Assembly (NCBI RefSeq): GCF_001186365.1
Contig: NZ_LDTZ01000025.1
Span: 1 to 64,000, forward strand
Origin: Gordonia jacobaea
Lineage (GTDB): Bacteria; Actinomycetota; Actinomycetes; Mycobacteriales; Mycobacteriaceae
Direction: 5' to 3'
DNA: 64,000 nt
In this document: piece by piece, positions 61,095-64,000 of the stretch
Position numbering within the stretch: the first letter of the stretch is position 1
How the letters are laid out: each line of letters starts with the position of its first letter
Notes under the pieces: model-generated
Told to the model about the DNA's origin: nothing
Seen by the model: the letters and a program-made list of their open reading frames with translations, nothing else
Database searches by the model: none
Position numbers and translations under genes: made by a program

Positions 61095-62633
61095 GAACCA
61101 GTAGGCGAAGCACACGATTCCGAAGAAGAGATAGCCGAGCGCCACCTGCGGGTTGGCCGCCCACGTCACCTCGGGTGCATGGATGAGCCCGATGAACGAC
61201 AGCACCGCACCGACCAGGCAGGCGATCGCCGCATAGTGGAACTTCTTGTCCAGGATGAACGTCACGATCGCCCCCAACACCAGACCCACCAGCACCGCAC
61301 CTTCGCCGAAGGTCTTGAGGCCGGAGTAGACGAGCCCGGCGTTGGCCAACGCGTCGCCTCCTACCTTGTCGGCCGTCGTTCCTGCCGCGGACAGTGCGTT
61401 GTCGATGAGGCCGGTTCCCCACTGCGCGAGGTTCGGCAGGATCGCCGCGACCACCGCTACCGCGTGCAGTCGGGGTACAGCCTGGAACGCCTGGGCCCCG
61501 ATGAGCAGGCCGATGTAGAGCAGGATCGGCACGATCGCGGGCACCGGCAGCAGCGCCTCGAGTACCCCGACCAACCCGAGGAAGCACAGCAGGCCGACCA
61601 CCACCCCACTGGCCAGCGAGTACGTCGACCGACCACCGGCGTCCTTCCACCCCGGGTGCCCGATGTAGACCGCAGGCGGGAACGGCGAGCCGAACGCCGC
61701 ACCGATACATGCGCCCGCACCGTCGGCCAGCAGCACGCTCCGTAGGTCGTAGTTGTCGCCCGCGGCGGCGGCGCTCTCGACGTTGCTCATCGCCTCGGTG
61801 AAGTTGTAGACGCCCAACGGGATTGCTGTGCCCAGCAGCGGGGCGAGATCCCCCAAGCCCGAGAAGAGCATGTCGAACCGCTGATCCGGGACTCCGATGG
61901 CGATGTTGTCGACAGCGCTCTGCAGGTCGGGCAACGACATGAACCCGCCGATCCAACCGATGGCGGTGCCGACAAGTAGCGCTGCCAGCCCGACCGGGAT
62001 GTTGCCCGGCAGCTTCACGTCGGTGAAGAACCCGATCAAGATGATCGCCAGCACCGGCAACCCAATCCATGCCGCATCCCATATCTGTCCGGCCGGCCGC
62101 ATCGAGATGAAGGTGATCGAGATACCGGCGAGGGTGCCGAGCATCGCCGCGCGCGGGGTGAGCTTGCGGACGTACGGTCCCACGAACGCTCCGATCATCA
62201 CGATCACACCGATCATGAACGCCCACGCCAAGCCGGCCTGCCAAGCCTGCATCGCGTCGTTGCTCTTGAGGTAGACCGGCAGCATGACCACGAATACGAC
62301 GATGAACATGTGTGGAACGCTCGGCCCGTACGGCAGAGCCGTGACGTCACTCCTGTTCTCACGCTTGGCAAGTCGTCGGGCCAGGTAGGTGTAGTACAGA
62401 TTGCCCAGCACGAGTGCGACGCCGAGGGCGGGCAGCACGGTACCGAGGACATCGTCGGCCGGAACCTTGACGACGCCGATCATCAGGCCGGTAAGGGTCA
62501 ACACGTTGACGAGAATGTTGAATCCGAGCCCGAAGAAGGCGTTGGTATCCCCTCGGGTCCACCACGGTAACTTCGCAGTGGCGTCAGGTGTCGACGGCTC
62601 GGTGGGTGGCGCGGGTTCGACGGTGGTGCCCAT
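61035..62633 (-). CDS. NCS2/AzgA-like permease, probably for biuret or a related ureide
   Basis: A 532-residue inner-membrane transporter with 12-14 segments. The stretch NFTEAMSNVESAAAAGDNYD, then FGSPFPPAVYIGHPGWKDAGGR, corresponds to the AzgA-type purine-permease signature regions, with GSPFP in place of the usual GTST. This variant is seen in permeases annotated xanthine/uracil/vitamin C permease. GAAGGAA precedes ATG 62633; the frame start at 62678 is weaker. It is last in the order atzF-like, biuH-like, permease, so it probably imports the operon's substrate. Confidence 0.82.
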   Translation of the reverse strand: MGTTVEPAPPTEPSTPDATAKLPWWTRGDTNAFFGLGFNILVNVLTLTGLMIGVVKVPADDVLGTVLPALGVALVLGNLYYTYLARRLAKRENRSDVTALPYGPSVPHMFIVVFVVMLPVYLKSNDAMQAWQAGLAWAFMIGVIVMIGAFVGPYVRKLTPRAAMLGTLAGISITFISMRPAGQIWDAAWIGLPVLAIILIGFFTDVKLPGNIPVGLAALLVGTAIGWIGGFMSLPDLQSAVDNIAIGVPDQRFDMLFSGLGDLAPLLGTAIPLGVYNFTEAMSNVESAAAAGDNYDLRSVLLADGAGACIGAAFGSPFPPAVYIGHPGWKDAGGRSTYSLASGVVVGLLCFLGLVGVLEALLPVPAIVPILLYIGLLIGAQAFQAVPRLHAVAVVAAILPNLAQWGTGLIDNALSAAGTTADKVGGDALANAGLVYSGLKTFGEGAVLVGLVLGAIVTFILDKKFHYAAIACLVGAVLSFIGLIHAPEVTWAANPQVALGYLFFGIVCFAYWFLPKARTPVTVDEADVVAGH

Positions 62634-62717
62634 GATGTTCCTTCGAGTGTGTAGATGTTTCAGCAATGTCGATTCCACAACGCCGTGGAAGGTGGTGGTG
62701 AATAGTGTTGTGCTAGT

Positions 62718-63425
62718 TCAGGAAACGACGTCAGACGAGGCCTCTGCACGACGCCCGAGCATCGCCGGGAGCAGGTCGGCACTCGCAGCGACCCAGCCGA
62801 AGATGCCGCCCTGCGCGGCGATCATCTCCAGCCCGACACGCTGAAACTCAGGGAAGTAGGACCCGACGCAATCAGAAACCACGACGCACTCATAACCCCG
62901 GTCGTTGGCTTCACGAGTTGTGGTGTGCACGCACACCTCGGTGGTCACGCCGGTCACCAATAGCTGCGTGATGCCATTGGACTCCAACACTTTTCCGAAG
63001 TCCGTCGCGTAGAAGGCACCCTTGCCGGGTTTGTCGATCACGACTTCGTCGGCCAGCGGCGCAAGCTCGTCGACGATGTCATGGCCGTACTCGCCCCGGA
63101 TCAGGATGCGTCCGAATGCCCCGAGGTCGCCGATCCGTTTCGACGGAGCACCTCGAGACAGTTTGGCGGGCGGGCAATCCGACAGATCAGGGAGGTGTCC
63201 TTCTCGCGTGTGTACGACGAGCATGCCCGCTGATCGGGCGGCGGCGAGCAGCGCCTGCAACGGTTCGACGACCTTCTGCAACTGCCCGACGTCGTTGCCA
63301 AGAGTCTCACCGAAACCACCGGGCAGCAGGAAATCTCGCTGCATGTCGATGATCACCAGTGCGGTGCGGTCGAGTTCGAGATCGATTGGTTCGGGTAACG
63401 CCATGACGGTGACCGATTCGCTCAC
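62718..63425 (-). CDS. biuH: Isochorismatase-like cysteine hydrolase, probable biuret hydrolase
   Basis: A 235-residue amidohydrolase. The catalytic triad of the family is present: Asp in [10 protein letters not shown], Lys in [13 protein letters not shown] and Cys in [52 protein letters not shown] and [10 protein letters not shown] follow the pattern I recall for Rhizobium biuret hydrolase, including the Gln near the end. Coupling to allophanate hydrolase (GTGA overlap) supports biuret to allophanate plus ammonia. Ureidoacrylate amidohydrolase (RutB) is the main alternative, but no rut genes are present. Confidence 0.85.
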   Translation of the reverse strand: MSESVTVMALPEPIDLELDRTALVIIDMQRDFLLPGGFGETLGNDVGQLQKVVEPLQALLAAARSAGMLVVHTREGHLPDLSDCPPAKLSRGAPSKRIGDLGAFGRILIRGEYGHDIVDELAPLADEVVIDKPGKGAFYATDFGKVLESNGITQLLVTGVTTEVCVHTTTREANDRGYECVVVSDCVGSYFPEFQRVGLEMIAAQGGIFGWVAASADLLPAMLGRRAEASSDVVS

Positions 63426-64000
63426 AACACGGCCTTTCTGTTGTGCTGCAGGGGTTTCGCTTGCACGCTGTTCAGCTCTGGGCGTCCCACGACGGAGGCG
63501 TGCGCCCGCGGCTCGTCGAGCAACTCGGCCGCAAGATGCAACACCGTGTCGTCGGAGAGGGCATCGCCGAGCAGCATCGCAGCATGGGGACGTCCGTCGG
63601 CGGTGGTTCCCTGCGGTACCGAGATCCCTAGAAGGTCAAGCAGATTCCCGAAGTGCGTGTAATGACCGAGCATCGTGTTCGCCGCGATGGGTTGTGCAAG
63701 CACCTCATCGACGGTGAACGTGCGGCCGATCGTCGGCACCACCAGAACATCCATGGCGCGCCAGATCCGGCCGACCTCGGCACGCAGTTCGGCGAGTCGC
63801 TGCAGCGCGGCGAAGGCATCGACCGCCGTGTACTTCAGTCCGCTGCGCAAGATATCGCGCACCACTGGGACGATCTCTTCCGGATGCTCGTCGAGGAATT
63901 CATCGAACACCACCAGGCGCTCGGCGACCCACGGCCCCGAATACAGGAGTTCGCCGGCGGCAAGGAAGGGCGCCAGAGATACCTCGACGACCTCAGTCGG
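63422..64000 (-). CDS. atzF: Allophanate hydrolase (amidase family), 5' end outside the window
   Basis: The frame is open to the window edge and encodes the C-terminal 192 residues of an amidase-signature enzyme. [39 protein letters not shown] and [19 protein letters not shown] are characteristic of allophanate hydrolases, which split allophanate to ammonia and carbon dioxide. The amidase Ser-Ser-Lys centre lies in the missing N-terminal part. The protein ends early at NRKAVL, so the usual extra C-terminal domain of full-length AtzF/DUR1,2 is absent. The stop overlaps the hydrolase start in GTGA, so the two are coupled. Confidence 0.88.
   Translation of the reverse strand, partial: PTEVVEVSLAPFLAAGELLYSGPWVAERLVVFDEFLDEHPEEIVPVVRDILRSGLKYTAVDAFAALQRLAELRAEVGRIWRAMDVLVVPTIGRTFTVDEVLAQPIAANTMLGHYTHFGNLLDLLGISVPQGTTADGRPHAAMLLGDALSDDTVLHLAAELLDEPRAHASVVGRPELNSVQAKPLQHNRKAVL

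Noticed and set aside
60745..62244. 499-residue minus-strand frame over the permease and GH92 end
   Set aside because: It is a +1 shadow of the permease; Gly/Arg/His-rich with no membrane segments.

Overview
The window is high-GC DNA from a mycolic-acid-type actinobacterium (order Mycobacteriales). Gordonia or a close relative is my best guess. The basis is one giant type I fatty acid synthase followed directly by acpS, two lipoprotein L,D-transpeptidases, oligoribonuclease, a PE-PPE-domain secreted protein, a DtxR/IdeR-type iron box, and many genes whose start codon lies 6-9 nt after a TANNNT -10 hexamer (leaderless transcripts). No rRNA, plasmid origin, CRISPR array or complete insertion sequence is visible.

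Left edge (1-3.5 kb): the right end of an integrated element, with a tyrosine integrase beside a displaced 3' half of tRNA-Arg(UCU), then an unplaced accessory gene. From 3.5 to 24.9 kb: a GNAT acetyltransferase, an NCS2 uracil permease, an ABC exporter, a PadR regulator with FadH-type 2,4-dienoyl-CoA reductase, an F420-type nitroreductase homologue, SDR and peptide deformylase, a secreted protein behind a possible SD-masking hairpin, a HerA-like ATPase, orn and tRNA-His. Next come a TetR/histidine kinase/response regulator cluster, an alpha/beta hydrolase with HxlR regulator behind a long inverted repeat, a PE-PPE protein, a divergent SDR/XRE pair and an acyl-CoA dehydrogenase.

From 24.9 to 31.3 kb: two paralogous L,D-transpeptidases flank a soxR-MFS efflux pair with a textbook 19-bp-spacer SoxR promoter and tRNA-Lys. 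The second paralogue has SNGC instead of SHGC and is translationally coupled to a DUF3618 protein. From 31.3 to 41 kb: acpS and fas (FAS-I). From 41.4 to 49.3 kb: HIT protein, class III sirtuin, a 1385-residue SF1 helicase with a C-terminal Vsr-like nuclease domain (resembling the Hhe defence architecture), a Cys-less rhodanese and a DEAD-box RNA helicase. From 49.5 to 57.6 kb: a FadD15-type acyl-CoA synthetase, an OpgC-like membrane acyltransferase, a 78-bp near-perfect dyad, a PAP2 phosphatase, a methyltransferase, and a large secreted protein of unknown function behind an iron box. Right edge: a leaderless GH92-family glycosidase running tail-to-tail into an operon for allophanate hydrolase, a biuret-hydrolase-like cysteine hydrolase and an AzgA-like permease, probably a biuret/ureido nitrogen-scavenging unit.

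I do not see an unmistakable new multigene system. The best candidates for a second look are the helicase-nuclease next to the sirtuin, the iron-box secreted protein, the SNGC transpeptidase pair, the biuret operon, the hairpin over the Shine-Dalgarno at 12.6 kb and the 78-bp dyad.
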